DNA of 64,000 bases from JAENVU01 sp963765075 (GTDB lineage: Bacteria > Actinomycetota > Acidimicrobiia > IMCC26256 > JAENVU01): contig CAVXVA010000003.1 of assembly GCA_963765075.1 (NCBI GenBank), positions 620,001 to 684,000 on the forward strand, read 5' to 3'. Within the stretch, counting starts at the first letter, position 1, and each line of letters starts with the position of its first letter. Below, in pieces: positions 53,881 to 64,000 of the stretch. The notes under the pieces were generated by a model, which saw only the letters and a program-made list of their open reading frames with translations, searched no databases and had not been told where the DNA came from. Made by a program: the position numbers and the translations under genes.

Positions 53881-53922
53881 TTTTGTCTGTAGCGGGGTGG
53901 ATCCACCCCCCTACAGACAAAA
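53881..53922. repeat. palindromic repeat, family copy A
   Basis: Arms TTTTGTCTGTAG and CTACAGACAAAA surround an inner GGGGTGG/CCACCCC stem. It fills the 58-base gap between two convergent stops and may terminate both. Copies B (62286) and C (63671) share the CCCCCCT and AGACAA parts. Confidence 0.8.
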
Positions 53923-53936
53923 GGTGGTGGTGAGGG

Positions 53937-56198
<2,262 letters not shown>

Positions 56199-56205
56199 AC
56201 GGCGC

Positions 56206-56211
56206 ATCGTA
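56206..56211 (-). promoter_or_regulatory. -10 box of the pcrA gene (leaderless)
   Basis: TACGAT on the minus strand, 7 bases before the ATG at 56198. It overlaps the upstream in-frame ATG and so argues against that start. Confidence 0.45.
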
Positions 56212-56259
56212 CAGATGTTCGGTTCCCGGGCGAGGCCCCGGGGGGCACCGAATCGAGAT

Positions 56260-56541
56260 TCAGGACTCCGCGCTCAGCCCTCGATCGATGTTCATCTCCT
56301 GGGTCGCGTCCTCCGTCGACCGGCGAAACGCTCGGAGCAACCGCGTGCCGTCCGCGTCCAACGTGACCGTGAACGCGCCGGTCACGTCGTCGACGTCGAG
56401 GGAGAAATACGGCTCCCAATCCGAGTCGAGCGCGAACGCGTCGGGGTCGACCCCCAAAGGGAGTCGGCGGTATCGACAACGATCCGTGTCGAAGAGCCAC
56501 GTGCTGTGAGCAGACTCAATCCGTTCCACGAGAGCGGCCAC
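56260..56541 (-). CDS. small hypothetical protein
   Basis: A 93-residue soluble protein, acidic and beta-rich, with STWLFDTDRCRYRRLPLG and WEPYFSLDVDD as its clearest features. No signal, helix or named motif. It starts 9 bases after dtd and is probably in its operon. Function unknown; the codon use looks coding, and neighbours on the same strand support it. Confidence 0.6.
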   Translation of the reverse strand: MAALVERIESAHSTWLFDTDRCRYRRLPLGVDPDAFALDSDWEPYFSLDVDDVTGAFTVTLDADGTRLLRAFRRSTEDATQEMNIDRGLSAES

Positions 56542-56550
56542 GCTATCGGC

Positions 56551-56988
56551 TCAGGATTCGAGCGCAAGGGTCACCGGCCCGTCATTCACGAGCGAAACGG
56601 CCATGTCGGCCCGAAACCGCCCGGTAGCCACGGTCACACCCGCAACACGGAGCGCAGCAATGAACGCCGCCACCAGGGGTTCGGCATGTTCGGGCGTGGC
56701 GGCATCCCCCCACGACGGTCGCCGGCCCTTCCGAGTGTCGCCATAGAGCGTGAACTGGGACACGACCAGCGCCTCGCCATCGGTGTCGAGCAGTGATCGG
56801 TTCATCACTCCGTCGTCGTCGTCGAAACAGCGGAGGTGCGCGACCCGGGTTGCCAGCTTGTGCGCGGTCGCTGGATCGTCCGCGTGGGTGACACCGACGA
56901 AGACGACCAACCCCGCGCCGATCGCGCCGATCTGCTCACCGTCGACCGCGACCGACGCCTCCGTCACCCGCTGCACCAGCGCCCGCAT
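56551..56988 (-). CDS. dtd: D-aminoacyl-tRNA deacylase
   Basis: A 145-residue DTD enzyme that frees D-amino acids wrongly attached to tRNA. It has MRALVQRVTEASVAVDG, the catalytic SQFTLYGDTRKGRRPSW from S77, and the cross-subunit GP-motif NDGPVT near 134-139. Length is exactly typical. It starts 9 bases after the propeller-lipoprotein gene upstream. The window also has a racemase, so D-amino acids may be common in this cell (inference). Confidence 0.95.
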   Translation of the reverse strand: MRALVQRVTEASVAVDGEQIGAIGAGLVVFVGVTHADDPATAHKLATRVAHLRCFDDDDGVMNRSLLDTDGEALVVSQFTLYGDTRKGRRPSWGDAATPEHAEPLVAAFIAALRVAGVTVATGRFRADMAVSLVNDGPVTLALES

Positions 56989-56997
56989 CGGCAGGAC

Positions 56998-58596
56998 TTA
57001 CGTGATCGTGATGAGGTCCGGGATGAAGGCGATACCGCCGGTCGCTCCGCCCGCGCCCGTTCCCTGGTCGACGACGAGCGGCGTGCGCGTGCCCGGTACG
57101 GCATTGGCCGCCACGGTCAGGTTCACATTCAGGGTCGACTCGTTGGGCGACGTGACCGAGTTGATCGTGATGTTGTCGCCGAGCAACACGAGCGAATTCG
57201 CGTGGAGCCCACTGCCCGTGAGTGTGACGGTGACGGTCGTCCCTCGGGCGATCGACGACGGCGATGCCGCGAAGAAGAACGGCACCGGGTTCGACTGCAT
57301 GAACAGGTCGGCCACAGTGCTGTTGGTATCGACGCCGCCGACGACATCGGTCGCGCTCGACGTGTACATGATGTACCGACCGTCGCCGCTGATGCCGTTG
57401 GCCATCGAGCCCGCGAGTGACGGGTCGGAATTGGTGGGTTCGCCCTGCGATTGGGTGAGGCCCGCGAGCACCGTGGTGGCCCGGGTCCGGTCGCGCACGA
57501 ATGCGTCCGAGCCGGCGATGAGCACGTTGTTCACGAGACCATCCGAGGCGCTCTGGAACAGGACGAATCGAGCGTTGTCGCTGATCCCGGTCACGAAGCT
57601 GAAGTCGGATCCCGGAACCCCTGCGGGCGTGCCACTGATCAGCTCGTACCCCGGCGTCCCTCGCAGTGCGGTGTACACGTTCGTGGTGAGCGGCGTGAAC
57701 CCGGGGGTGAGGTTGGTCGCGTCGGTCTCGAACGCGATCGTCGTGCCATCCCCGCTGATGATCGCATTGGTCGAATCCGAATCCGCTTCATCGGTATCCG
57801 GGAAGCCCGTGATCCGAGTGGTGGTCGGGCCGCTCCGGTCACGGAGGAAGACGTCGGTGAAGATGCCGGAGTCGTTGACGTCGAAGTTCGATGCGTCCGA
57901 CAGGAATGCGACGTAACGTCCGTCGTCGCTGATCGAGCCGCCGTAGGAATCGATATCGCCTTCTTCACCACTGGACGCGACGCTGATGCGCTCGGTCTTG
58001 GCCGTGCCCGTGATGTCGCGCACGTAGATGTCGTTGCTGAAGTTCTGGTCGAGGGTGCCGATCAGGTTGGTCGCGTCCGACTCGAACACGAACACCTTGG
58101 CGTTCGGCGTCATCGACGTGAGAAACGAACCTCCGTCGGCCTGGGAACCACCGGTCCGCACACTCACCCTGGTCGTGGTGCCGGCGACGCGGTCACGCAG
58201 GAACACGTCGGTCGAATCGTTGGTGTCGGTGCCCGACAAGAGATCCGACGAGTCGCTGTTGAACGCAACGTAGCGACCGTCGGAGGACACCAGCCCGCCG
58301 TACCCACCCAGCGCCGATTGCGCGCCGGCGGTCCGGACCGACACCCGCTCGGTGACGCCGGTCTGGTTGTCCCGCCAGAACACATCGGCCGCGCCGTTGG
58401 TGTCGTTGGGGACCAGATTCGCCGCATCGGACGTGAACACGATGTAGCGGCCGTTCGCAGACAGGTCCGACCCGGAGATCGAACCCCCGCCGGGCTGGAG
58501 GCCCGCCGTCGAGACACCGACGCGCCCCACCCATGCGCACCCGCTGGTGGCCAGCACCACTGCCGACGCCACACCCAGCTTACGAATTCGACCCAT
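56998..58596 (-). CDS. exported beta-propeller protein with C-terminal IPT/TIG-like domain
   Basis: A 532-residue exported protein. The N-terminal helix ends SGCAW, a weak lipobox. Residues 40-430 are TolB/PD40-type repeats, each with a YVAF or YIVF strand and a DVFLRDR or DVFWRD strand, ending in TRVSVRT-like turns. At least six blades are visible. Residues 440-532 look like an IPT/TIG beta domain (SSIARGTTVTVTLTGSGLHANS). Likely a surface protein; no catalytic residues are evident. The ATG at 58596 is used; GTG 58605 is possible. Confidence 0.8.
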   Translation of the reverse strand: MGRIRKLGVASAVVLATSGCAWVGRVGVSTAGLQPGGGSISGSDLSANGRYIVFTSDAANLVPNDTNGAADVFWRDNQTGVTERVSVRTAGAQSALGGYGGLVSSDGRYVAFNSDSSDLLSGTDTNDSTDVFLRDRVAGTTTRVSVRTGGSQADGGSFLTSMTPNAKVFVFESDATNLIGTLDQNFSNDIYVRDITGTAKTERISVASSGEEGDIDSYGGSISDDGRYVAFLSDASNFDVNDSGIFTDVFLRDRSGPTTTRITGFPDTDEADSDSTNAIISGDGTTIAFETDATNLTPGFTPLTTNVYTALRGTPGYELISGTPAGVPGSDFSFVTGISDNARFVLFQSASDGLVNNVLIAGSDAFVRDRTRATTVLAGLTQSQGEPTNSDPSLAGSMANGISGDGRYIMYTSSATDVVGGVDTNSTVADLFMQSNPVPFFFAASPSSIARGTTVTVTLTGSGLHANSLVLLGDNITINSVTSPNESTLNVNLTVAANAVPGTRTPLVVDQGTGAGGATGGIAFIPDLITIT

Positions 58597-58703
58597 TACA
58601 CGCACACCCCAGTCCCAGAGAAGTGGACAATCCTACCCAAGTAGATAGTCACTCCAGGACGCGGCTCTCACCAATTCTTGGGAAACTGCAGGGTTGGTGA
58701 CCG

Positions 58704-58796
58704 CATCCGGCCTCGTTGGCTCACTCCCACTCGACCCCCATGGAGCGTCCGTTCGCCTCCGAGGCCATCCGGCCTCGTTGGCTCACTCCCACTCGA
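58704..58796. repeat. 31-base direct repeat duplicating the 3' end of guaA
   Basis: Copies at 58704-58734 and 58766-58796, identical over 31 bases, 62 bases apart. The second covers the last codons and stop of guaA (minus strand). The first lies downstream of it and has no gene. It looks like a small tandem duplication. Confidence 0.85.
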
Positions 58797-60330
58797 TGGT
58801 CCCGGGGGGTTTGGAGGTGATGTCGTAGGCCACCCGGTTCACGCCGGGGACCTCGTTGATCACCCGCGACGAGATGCGTTCGAGAACGTCATAGGGCAGA
58901 CGCGCCCAGTCGGCCGTCATCGCGTCGTCACTCGTGACCGCCCGCAGGATGATCGGGTACGCATACGTTCGATCGTCACCTTGGACACCAACGGTCCGGA
59001 CGGCCGGCAGCACTGCAAAGCTCTGCCAGATCTCCCGGTACAGACCCGCCCGCCGAATCTCTTCGACCACGATCGCATCCGCCTCTTGCAGGATGGCCAC
59101 CCGCTCCGGCGTGATCGCACCGATGATGCGCACCCCGAGGCCCGGTCCGGGGAAGGGCTGGCGCCACACCATCTCCTCGGGAAGCCCGAGTTCCTCGCCG
59201 ACGGCACGGACCTCGTCCTTGAAGAGATGGCGCAGCGGCTCGACGAGTTCGAACTCCATGTCGTCGGGCAAACCCCCAACGTTGTGGTGACTCTTGATCA
59301 CCGCGTTCTCTCCCCCGCCCGACTCGACGATGTCGGGATACAAGGTGCCTTGCACGAGGAAGCCGGCGGCGTCGTATTCGCGCGCGACTTCCTCGAACAC
59401 GCGGATGAACGTCTCGCCGATGATCTTGCGTTTCCGTTCCGGTTCGACGATGTCGTCGAGGGCACCGAGGAAGCGATCCGCCGCCTTGACGTGGACGAGA
59501 TCGATCTCGAACTGCCGACGGAATGTCTCCTCCACCTGGTCCGCTTCACCTTTGCGGGACAGCCCGGTGTCGACGAACACGCACGTCAGCTGGTCGCCGA
59601 CGGCCTTGTGGACCAACGCGGCCGCGACCGAGGAGTCGACGCCGCCCGACAGGCCGCACAGCACGCGAGCCGAACCGACCTGGGCCCGGATCTCCGCGAC
59701 TGCCTCTTCGATGATGGAGACGTTCGTCCAGGTGGGTCGGCACTCGGCGACCTCGTACAGAAAGGCCTTCAACACATCTTGGCCGTGCTCGGTGTGCTTC
59801 ACCTCGGGGTGGAACTGCACGCCGTAGATCCGTCGCTCCGCATCGCCGAACGCGGCGGCCGGCGTGTCGGGGGTGGAGGCGAGCACCGTCGCACCCGCCG
59901 GCGGCACCGTGATCGTGTCGAAGTGACTCATCCACACCGGTTGCGAGGCGGGCTGTTCGCGAAAGAGCGGTCGCGTATCGGCCACGCTCAGATCCGTACG
60001 GCCGTATTCGCCGCGTCCGGTCTTGGCCACTTCGCCACCCAGGTCGCGAGCGAGGAGCTGCGCGCCGTAGCAAATGCCGAAGATCGGCAGGCCCGACTCG
60101 TAGAGCGCCGGGTCGACCGACGGTGCGCCCTCCACGTGGACCGACGCCGGACCACCCGAGAGGACGATGGCCTTGGGGCCCTTGGCCAACATCTCCGCGA
60201 ACGGCATCGTGCGGGGCACGATCTCGGAGTAGACGTGCGCCTCGCGCACCCGTCGGGCGATCAGTTGCGCGTATTGCGCACCCAGGTCGACAACGAGTAC
60301 CAGATCACGGTCGGGGTGGTGTTCACTCAC
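58783..60330 (-). CDS. guaA: GMP synthase (glutamine-hydrolysing)
   Basis: A 515-residue GMP synthase turning XMP, ATP and glutamine into GMP. The class I glutaminase domain has C87 in GICYGAQ and the H174-x-E176 pair in VQFHPE. The PP-loop SGGVDSS lies at about 228-234. The C-terminal dimerisation domain ends KPPGTIEWE. Its ATG overlaps the guaB3 stop (ATGA), so the pair is translationally coupled. The 3' end has been duplicated just downstream. Confidence 0.97.
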   Translation of the reverse strand: MSEHHPDRDLVLVVDLGAQYAQLIARRVREAHVYSEIVPRTMPFAEMLAKGPKAIVLSGGPASVHVEGAPSVDPALYESGLPIFGICYGAQLLARDLGGEVAKTGRGEYGRTDLSVADTRPLFREQPASQPVWMSHFDTITVPPAGATVLASTPDTPAAAFGDAERRIYGVQFHPEVKHTEHGQDVLKAFLYEVAECRPTWTNVSIIEEAVAEIRAQVGSARVLCGLSGGVDSSVAAALVHKAVGDQLTCVFVDTGLSRKGEADQVEETFRRQFEIDLVHVKAADRFLGALDDIVEPERKRKIIGETFIRVFEEVAREYDAAGFLVQGTLYPDIVESGGGENAVIKSHHNVGGLPDDMEFELVEPLRHLFKDEVRAVGEELGLPEEMVWRQPFPGPGLGVRIIGAITPERVAILQEADAIVVEEIRRAGLYREIWQSFAVLPAVRTVGVQGDDRTYAYPIILRAVTSDDAMTADWARLPYDVLERISSRVINEVPGVNRVAYDITSKPPGTIEWE

Positions 60331-61493
60331 CGACCCATGCCGATGCCCTGGGCCCGCTGGAGGGACTTGCCCTCGGTCTGGAGCGACGGCGCGACCATGA
60401 CTTCGGCCTTCTGGAATTCCTTGACCGTCTCGTAGCCCGTGGTCGCCATCGAGGTACGCAGGGCGCCGAACAGGTTCAGCGTGCCGTCGTTCTCGTGCGC
60501 CGGACCGCTGACGATCTCTTCCATCGTGCCCTTCTGGCCCGCGTACACGCGGGCGCCCCGGGGCAGCGACGGGTGGAAGGTCGCCATACCCCAGTGGTAC
60601 CCGCGACCGGGCGCCTCGTAGGCGCTCGCCAGCGGCGAACCGATCATCACGGCATCCGCGCCGCAGGCAATCGCCTTGGCGACATCGCCACCGGTGCGCA
60701 TCCCGCCGTCGGCGATCACCTGGACGTAGACACCGGTCTCGTCGAGGTGGCGAATCCGCGCCCCGGCGGCGTCGGCAATCGCAGTGGCCTGAGGGACACC
60801 GATACCGAGCACGCCGCGTGACGTGCAGGCGTGACCCGGCCCGACACCGACGAGCACGCCCACGGCACCGGTACGCATGAGGTGCAACGCCGTGCTGTAG
60901 GACGCACAGCCACCGACGATCACCGGAATCTCGTACTCACGGATGAACTTCTTGAGGTTGAGCGGCTGGCGAGCGGGGTCCTTCGACACGTGTTCGGCGG
61001 AGACCACCGTGCCTTGCACGACCAGCAGATCGAGTTCGGCGTCGAGCACGTGCTTGGAGAACTGCTCGACCCGTTGGGGCGTGAGCGACGCGCACGCCCG
61101 CACACCCGCGTCCTTGATCTCGCGAATGCGCTGGCCGATCAGCTCTTCCTTGATCGGCTCCTGATACAGCTCCTGCATCCGCCGGGTGGCCTTCTCGGCG
61201 TCGAGCTCGGCGATCTCGTCGAACACGGCGTCGGTGTCTTCGTACCGGGTCCAGAGGCCCTCGAGGTTCAGGCACCCGACTCCGCCGAGGCGGCCGATCT
61301 CGATCGCGGTCTTGGGCGACACCACGCCGTCCATCGCCGAGGCGACCAACGGCAGGTCGAACTTGAAGGCGTCGATCTCCCAGGAGATGTCGACATCCTC
61401 CGGGTCGCGCGTGCGCCGACTGGGCACGATCGCGATGTCGTCGAACCCGTAGGCCCTGCGTCCCGACTTGCCGATCCCGATCTCGACTTCCAC
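60327..61493 (-). CDS. guaB3: IMP dehydrogenase-family protein GuaB3
   Basis: A 388-residue protein of the GuaB3 type, common in actinobacteria beside guaA and guaB. It lacks the CBS domains of normal IMPDH and starts YGFDDIAIVPSRRTRDPEDVD. The barrel has LPLVASAMDGVVSP, VVGVGPGHACTSRGVLGIGVPQA (in this protein LVGVGPG), with a Cys in the loop, and VIADGGMRTGGDV. Some members reduce GMP rather than oxidise IMP (reported for a cyanobacterial homologue, recalled). The GTG start follows GGGAG. Confidence 0.93.
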   Translation of the reverse strand: MEVEIGIGKSGRRAYGFDDIAIVPSRRTRDPEDVDISWEIDAFKFDLPLVASAMDGVVSPKTAIEIGRLGGVGCLNLEGLWTRYEDTDAVFDEIAELDAEKATRRMQELYQEPIKEELIGQRIREIKDAGVRACASLTPQRVEQFSKHVLDAELDLLVVQGTVVSAEHVSKDPARQPLNLKKFIREYEIPVIVGGCASYSTALHLMRTGAVGVLVGVGPGHACTSRGVLGIGVPQATAIADAAGARIRHLDETGVYVQVIADGGMRTGGDVAKAIACGADAVMIGSPLASAYEAPGRGYHWGMATFHPSLPRGARVYAGQKGTMEEIVSGPAHENDGTLNLFGALRTSMATTGYETVKEFQKAEVMVAPSLQTEGKSLQRAQGIGMGR

Positions 61494-61586
61494 CAGTGGG
61501 CTCCCGTCGTTCCTACTCCGCCAGAACGAACCAGCCTAGTGGGGGTTTCCGGTCCTCGTCGGGTTCGGATGCGACCGAGGGGGAGC

Positions 61587-62258
61587 TCACCCCGGGGCGG
61601 TGACGACGGTCAGAAAGCGCGTGAGGATCCGGGCGGTGGCGCCCCAGACGGTTTCGCCGGGCAGCTCGAAGAAGGTCATCGAGCGGTACTCCCCCCAGAG
61701 ATTCCAGAACTCCTCCCGGTACGACTCGGGATGGAGGAGTTCCGACACCGAGACCCCGAACGCGTCGACGACCTCGATCGGGTGGGGCACGAGGACCGGT
61801 GGAGCGGGGAGGACCCCGACGATCGGGGTGATGGTGAACGCCGAGGCCACGGTCGCGATGGTGTCGAGCTGACCGATGATCTCGACCGCCGCGGGTTCGA
61901 TCCCCACCTCCTCGTGCGCTTCGCGCAGTGCGGCCGCGGCGAGGTCGGGATCGCCCGGGTCGCGTTTGCCACCCGGGAACGCGATCTCACCCCGATGGGA
62001 GGGCATGGTCTCGGGCCGCTTGGTGAGCACCACATGGGTGTCGCCCCGGTCCTCGTACAACGCGACGAGCACCGCCGCCTCCCGAGCGTCGGCCACATTG
62101 AACTCCGGCGCTCGGGGCGACCGACTCCGCTCGATGCGCTCGATCGCCGCCGCGAGCGGCACCGGCCCGCCCGCCGCGAGGCCGAGCCACGGCGGTGGAC
62201 CGCCGTCACGAGTTCCGGGCGGTCGGGGAATCTGCTGGCGTCCACCCCGTTCGACCAT
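61587..62258 (-). CDS. Nudix hydrolase, CoA pyrophosphatase-like
   Basis: A 223-residue Nudix protein. The Nudix box is GGKRDPGDPDLAAAALREAHEEVGI, matching G-x5-E-x7-R-E-x2-E-E with Asp at the first acidic place. PETMPSHRGEIAFPGG is typical of the CoA diphosphatase (NudL/PCD1) group, which splits CoA to phosphopantetheine and 3',5'-ADP. The first 45 residues are Arg/Pro-rich, so the true start could be later. It lies between guaB3 and the SGNH gene, next to palindromic repeat B. Confidence 0.9.
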   Translation of the reverse strand: MVERGGRQQIPRPPGTRDGGPPPWLGLAAGGPVPLAAAIERIERSRSPRAPEFNVADAREAAVLVALYEDRGDTHVVLTKRPETMPSHRGEIAFPGGKRDPGDPDLAAAALREAHEEVGIEPAAVEIIGQLDTIATVASAFTITPIVGVLPAPPVLVPHPIEVVDAFGVSVSELLHPESYREEFWNLWGEYRSMTFFELPGETVWGATARILTRFLTVVTAPG

Positions 62259-62285
62259 CCGCGCACACTACCGACCACCCCCAAA

Positions 62286-62343
62286 CCGCGACTTCCTGTC
62301 TGGCCGTGGGTGCAAACACCCCCCTGGAGACAAGAAGTCGCGG
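62286..62343. repeat. palindromic repeat, family copy B
   Basis: Outer arms CCGCGACTTC and GAAGTCGCGG, with middle parts TGTCTGG and an inner GGGTG/CACCC stem. It lies between the Nudix start and the SGNH stop. Confidence 0.8.
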
Positions 62344-62353
62344 CGAGGGGTGG

Positions 62354-63571
62354 TTAGGTCAGTGTCATGTTGGGCTCACCGACGCCGTTCTTGCCGGTGC
62401 CGTGCGTGCAGATGCCACCGCGCACGGTGCCGCCGTTGTAGGCCTGGCGGAGACAGTTTCGCAGCGCCAGCTGACCCCAGTAGTTCGGGTGAATGCTCTC
62501 CTGCACCTGGTACGGGCCAAAGAGGGTCGACACAGTGCGGATCTGGTTCTGCCACTCGGTCACGTCGGGGGCATTGGACTGGGTCCAGTTCGCGACGCCG
62601 CGCTCCTCGAGCAGGCCGACGGTGTTCTCGCACAGGCGGCGTCCGTTCATCGACGCCGAGTTGTCGAGCAACACGGTGTTGGTCAACCCCGACGCGATCC
62701 GCGCGTCCTTCGCCGACTTGTTCATGTTGAACAGCGCGGTGTTGTTGGCCCAGTCGGCATCCCGGTTCCAGATCCCACAGCCTCCGGTGTTCTGGCGGGT
62801 GTACCCACTCTCGCCGTAGCGGAACCCTGCGCCCATCGGAATCGGCGACGCGTAGGTCTGCACGATGATCTTGTACTGCGAGTCGGAGTACCCGGCGTTG
62901 AGCATCGCTTGGCGAATGTTGAGGAGCGCACCCTTGACCTCGTTGGTCCGGGCGGCCACTGCGCTGGCGGTGAATCGCGAACTGATCGACGAGTCGTCGT
63001 AGCAGTAGTTCTTCCACCACGACGGCGACAGCAGCCAGTTCTGGACGCACTGCTGCACGATGTCGGCGAAGCCGTAGTTGTTCGCGCCGATCAGCACGGC
63101 AACGGCCTTCACGTTGTGGGTGGACGCGAACTCCTGGAGCACCTGAGCCTGGCCCTTGTACCCACCGGAGTTGTAGAAGTCGAGCCCCGGCTTGAAGTCA
63201 CCCGAGCCCGGAGTCTGGGTGTACGTGCGAGCCCCCGAGCACGCGATGTTGGCGGAGTTGATACCGCCGCCGATGTGCACCTCGGCCGCCGTCGACCGAT
63301 GGCATCCGGGAATCGCCTCCGCGGTGTGGGTCGCGTTGTCGTAGTAAGCCGCCGAACCGCCGGCATCGATGTTCGACGAGCTGTTGTTGGTGTTGCCGGC
63401 CCACCGGCCCGCTTCACCCGAGATCGCCGAATCGCCGACCGAGACCACGTAGGGCGCCCCGACCCCGGGCCCGTCGGCATGCGCCGTCCCGGTCCCCATG
63501 GCGACGACGCCGGTCGTGGCGAGCGCACCCACCACTGCGAGCGCGCGCACGCGCCTGACTACTGACTTCAT
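62354..63571 (-). CDS. secreted SGNH-hydrolase-family protein
   Basis: A 405-residue exported esterase-like protein. Signal peptide 1-32, cut after AHA. Block I is SVGDSAISGE (D47, S48), block III is IGANNYGF and block V is ESIHPNYWGQLA, giving Ser, Asn and His in order. Many Cys (about ten) suggest disulfides outside the cell. It resembles actinobacterial GDSL lipases. The ATG at 63571 follows a G6 run (GGGGGG), a strong Shine-Dalgarno. Palindromic copies B and C lie on either side of the gene. Confidence 0.9.
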   Translation of the reverse strand: MKSVVRRVRALAVVGALATTGVVAMGTGTAHADGPGVGAPYVVSVGDSAISGEAGRWAGNTNNSSSNIDAGGSAAYYDNATHTAEAIPGCHRSTAAEVHIGGGINSANIACSGARTYTQTPGSGDFKPGLDFYNSGGYKGQAQVLQEFASTHNVKAVAVLIGANNYGFADIVQQCVQNWLLSPSWWKNYCYDDSSISSRFTASAVAARTNEVKGALLNIRQAMLNAGYSDSQYKIIVQTYASPIPMGAGFRYGESGYTRQNTGGCGIWNRDADWANNTALFNMNKSAKDARIASGLTNTVLLDNSASMNGRRLCENTVGLLEERGVANWTQSNAPDVTEWQNQIRTVSTLFGPYQVQESIHPNYWGQLALRNCLRQAYNGGTVRGGICTHGTGKNGVGEPNMTLT

Positions 63572-63670
63572 CTGAACCCCCCAAGGCCGACGGTGCATCC
63601 GCCGTAGCGGGATCTTGCGCCATTCGCGCGCCCATAACAAGCACCTTTCCCCACCCGCCACCGCCGTCCA

Positions 63671-63728
63671 CCGCGACTTTTTGTTTGTGGGTGGGGGAAA
63701 CCACCCCCCTACAGACAAGAAGTGGGGG
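63671..63728. repeat. palindromic repeat, family copy C
   Basis: Opens CCGCGACTTTTTGTTTGTG, inner GGGTGGGGG/CCACCCCCC stem, then CTACAGACAAGAAGTG. It lies between the divergent SGNH and acyl-CoA synthetase genes. Its right half matches copy A, and its left edge and AAGAAGT match copy B. Confidence 0.75.
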
Positions 63729-63779
63729 AAGAGTGGTGGGTCGGGCAGACTACGGGCCGTTCACGACCGGGGGGACCGA

Positions 63780-64000
63780 ATGTCCGAGTGGAACTTCGCA
63801 ACGTGTTGGGAAGCGCTGGCCGACGCCCAGCCCGAGCGCCTGGCGCTCGCGCAGGGTGACCGGCACCGCACGTGGGGCGAGTGGGACGACCGCAGCGCCC
63901 GCCTGGCCGCAGCCTTTGCCGACCTCGGACTCGAGCCCGGCGGGAAGGTCGCCAGCTACCTCTACAACTCCATCGAATACATGGAGGGCGTGTTCGCCAC
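63780..64000 (+). CDS. AMP-dependent acyl-CoA synthetase, 5' part only
   Basis: Open from the ATG at 63780 to the window edge, 73 codons. It starts MSEWNFATCWEALADAQPERLALAQGD in parts, then WGEWDDRSARLAAAFADLG and KVASYLYNSIEYMEG, the first part of an ANL ligase and clearly paralogous to the gene at 30980. GGGGGG lies upstream as Shine-Dalgarno. The adenylation motifs lie beyond the edge. Confidence 0.85.
   Translation, partial: MSEWNFATCWEALADAQPERLALAQGDRHRTWGEWDDRSARLAAAFADLGLEPGGKVASYLYNSIEYMEGVFA

Noticed and set aside
58678..60435. A 585-codon plus-strand open frame
   Set aside because: Antisense to guaA; no recognisable protein features.

Overview
This is a gene-dense, high-GC window that reads as a chromosomal segment of an actinomycete, most likely of the class Acidimicrobiia (inference). 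The clues are a GuaB3-type IMP dehydrogenase paralogue beside guaA, an F420-type luciferase-like oxidoreductase, many acyl-CoA, CoA-transferase, amidohydrolase and phytanoyl-CoA dioxygenase-type genes, GTG starts, stop/start overlaps of the ATGA and TGATG type, and at least twelve starts with a TANNNT -10 box only 6-9 bases upstream (a leaderless pattern). I found no rRNA, tRNA, CRISPR array, integrase or transposase.

Layout. 1-7023 (minus): a secreted protein of unknown function that runs off the left edge, then an overlapping four-gene set herA-sbcD-sbcC-nurA, the gene content of archaeal HerA-Mre11-Rad50-NurA end-resection operons. 7106-10247 (plus): SDR, LLM oxidoreductase and FAD dehydrogenase. 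10414-14555: three type IV prepilin/PilX-like genes and a membrane-protein gene, broken by thirteen frameshifts and one amber codon. 14825-17100: DUF1611 gene plus alanine/ornithine-racemase-like gene behind a structured leader. 17091-25263: two amidohydrolases around a palindromic operator, a PhyH dioxygenase, a PAP2 phosphatase, an ICL/PEPM-family gene, a GH5 lipoprotein and a PKD/DNRLRE exoprotein. 25268-30922 (minus): enoyl-CoA hydratase, MoaD/ThiS plus BNR-repeat pair, Baeyer-Villiger-type monooxygenase, nitroreductase, VOC protein. 30980-41316 (plus): acyl-CoA synthetase, a NYN/S1 protein with a histone-H1-like tail, rhodanese, CoA transferase, an exoprotein, and a glycerol block (glpD, alkyl-DHAP-synthase-like, glpK-like).

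41313-43860 holds an unrecognised cluster built round a free-standing PEP-utilising swivel domain. 43857-50768 has an alpha/beta hydrolase, ogt, mdh, a J-domain protein, folD, purH, purN and small membrane proteins. 50794-53300 has sucD, sucC and a B12-binding mutase subunit. 53390-64000 has a UvrD/PcrA helicase, dtd, a beta-propeller lipoprotein, guaA, guaB3, a Nudix hydrolase, an SGNH hydrolase and the start of a second acyl-CoA synthetase.

How it works together. Purine and one-carbon genes (folD, purH, purN, guaA, guaB3) and TCA/propionate genes (mdh, sucCD, B12 subunit) form the housekeeping core. The rest suggests aerobic growth on lipids, glycerol and organic acids. Seventeen single-base frameshifts are inferred, fourteen of them +1, including in folD and sucC. 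Unpolished sequence is therefore a serious alternative to gene decay. Several intergenic gaps carry palindromic repeats, including three related copies near 53.9, 62.3 and 63.7 kb.
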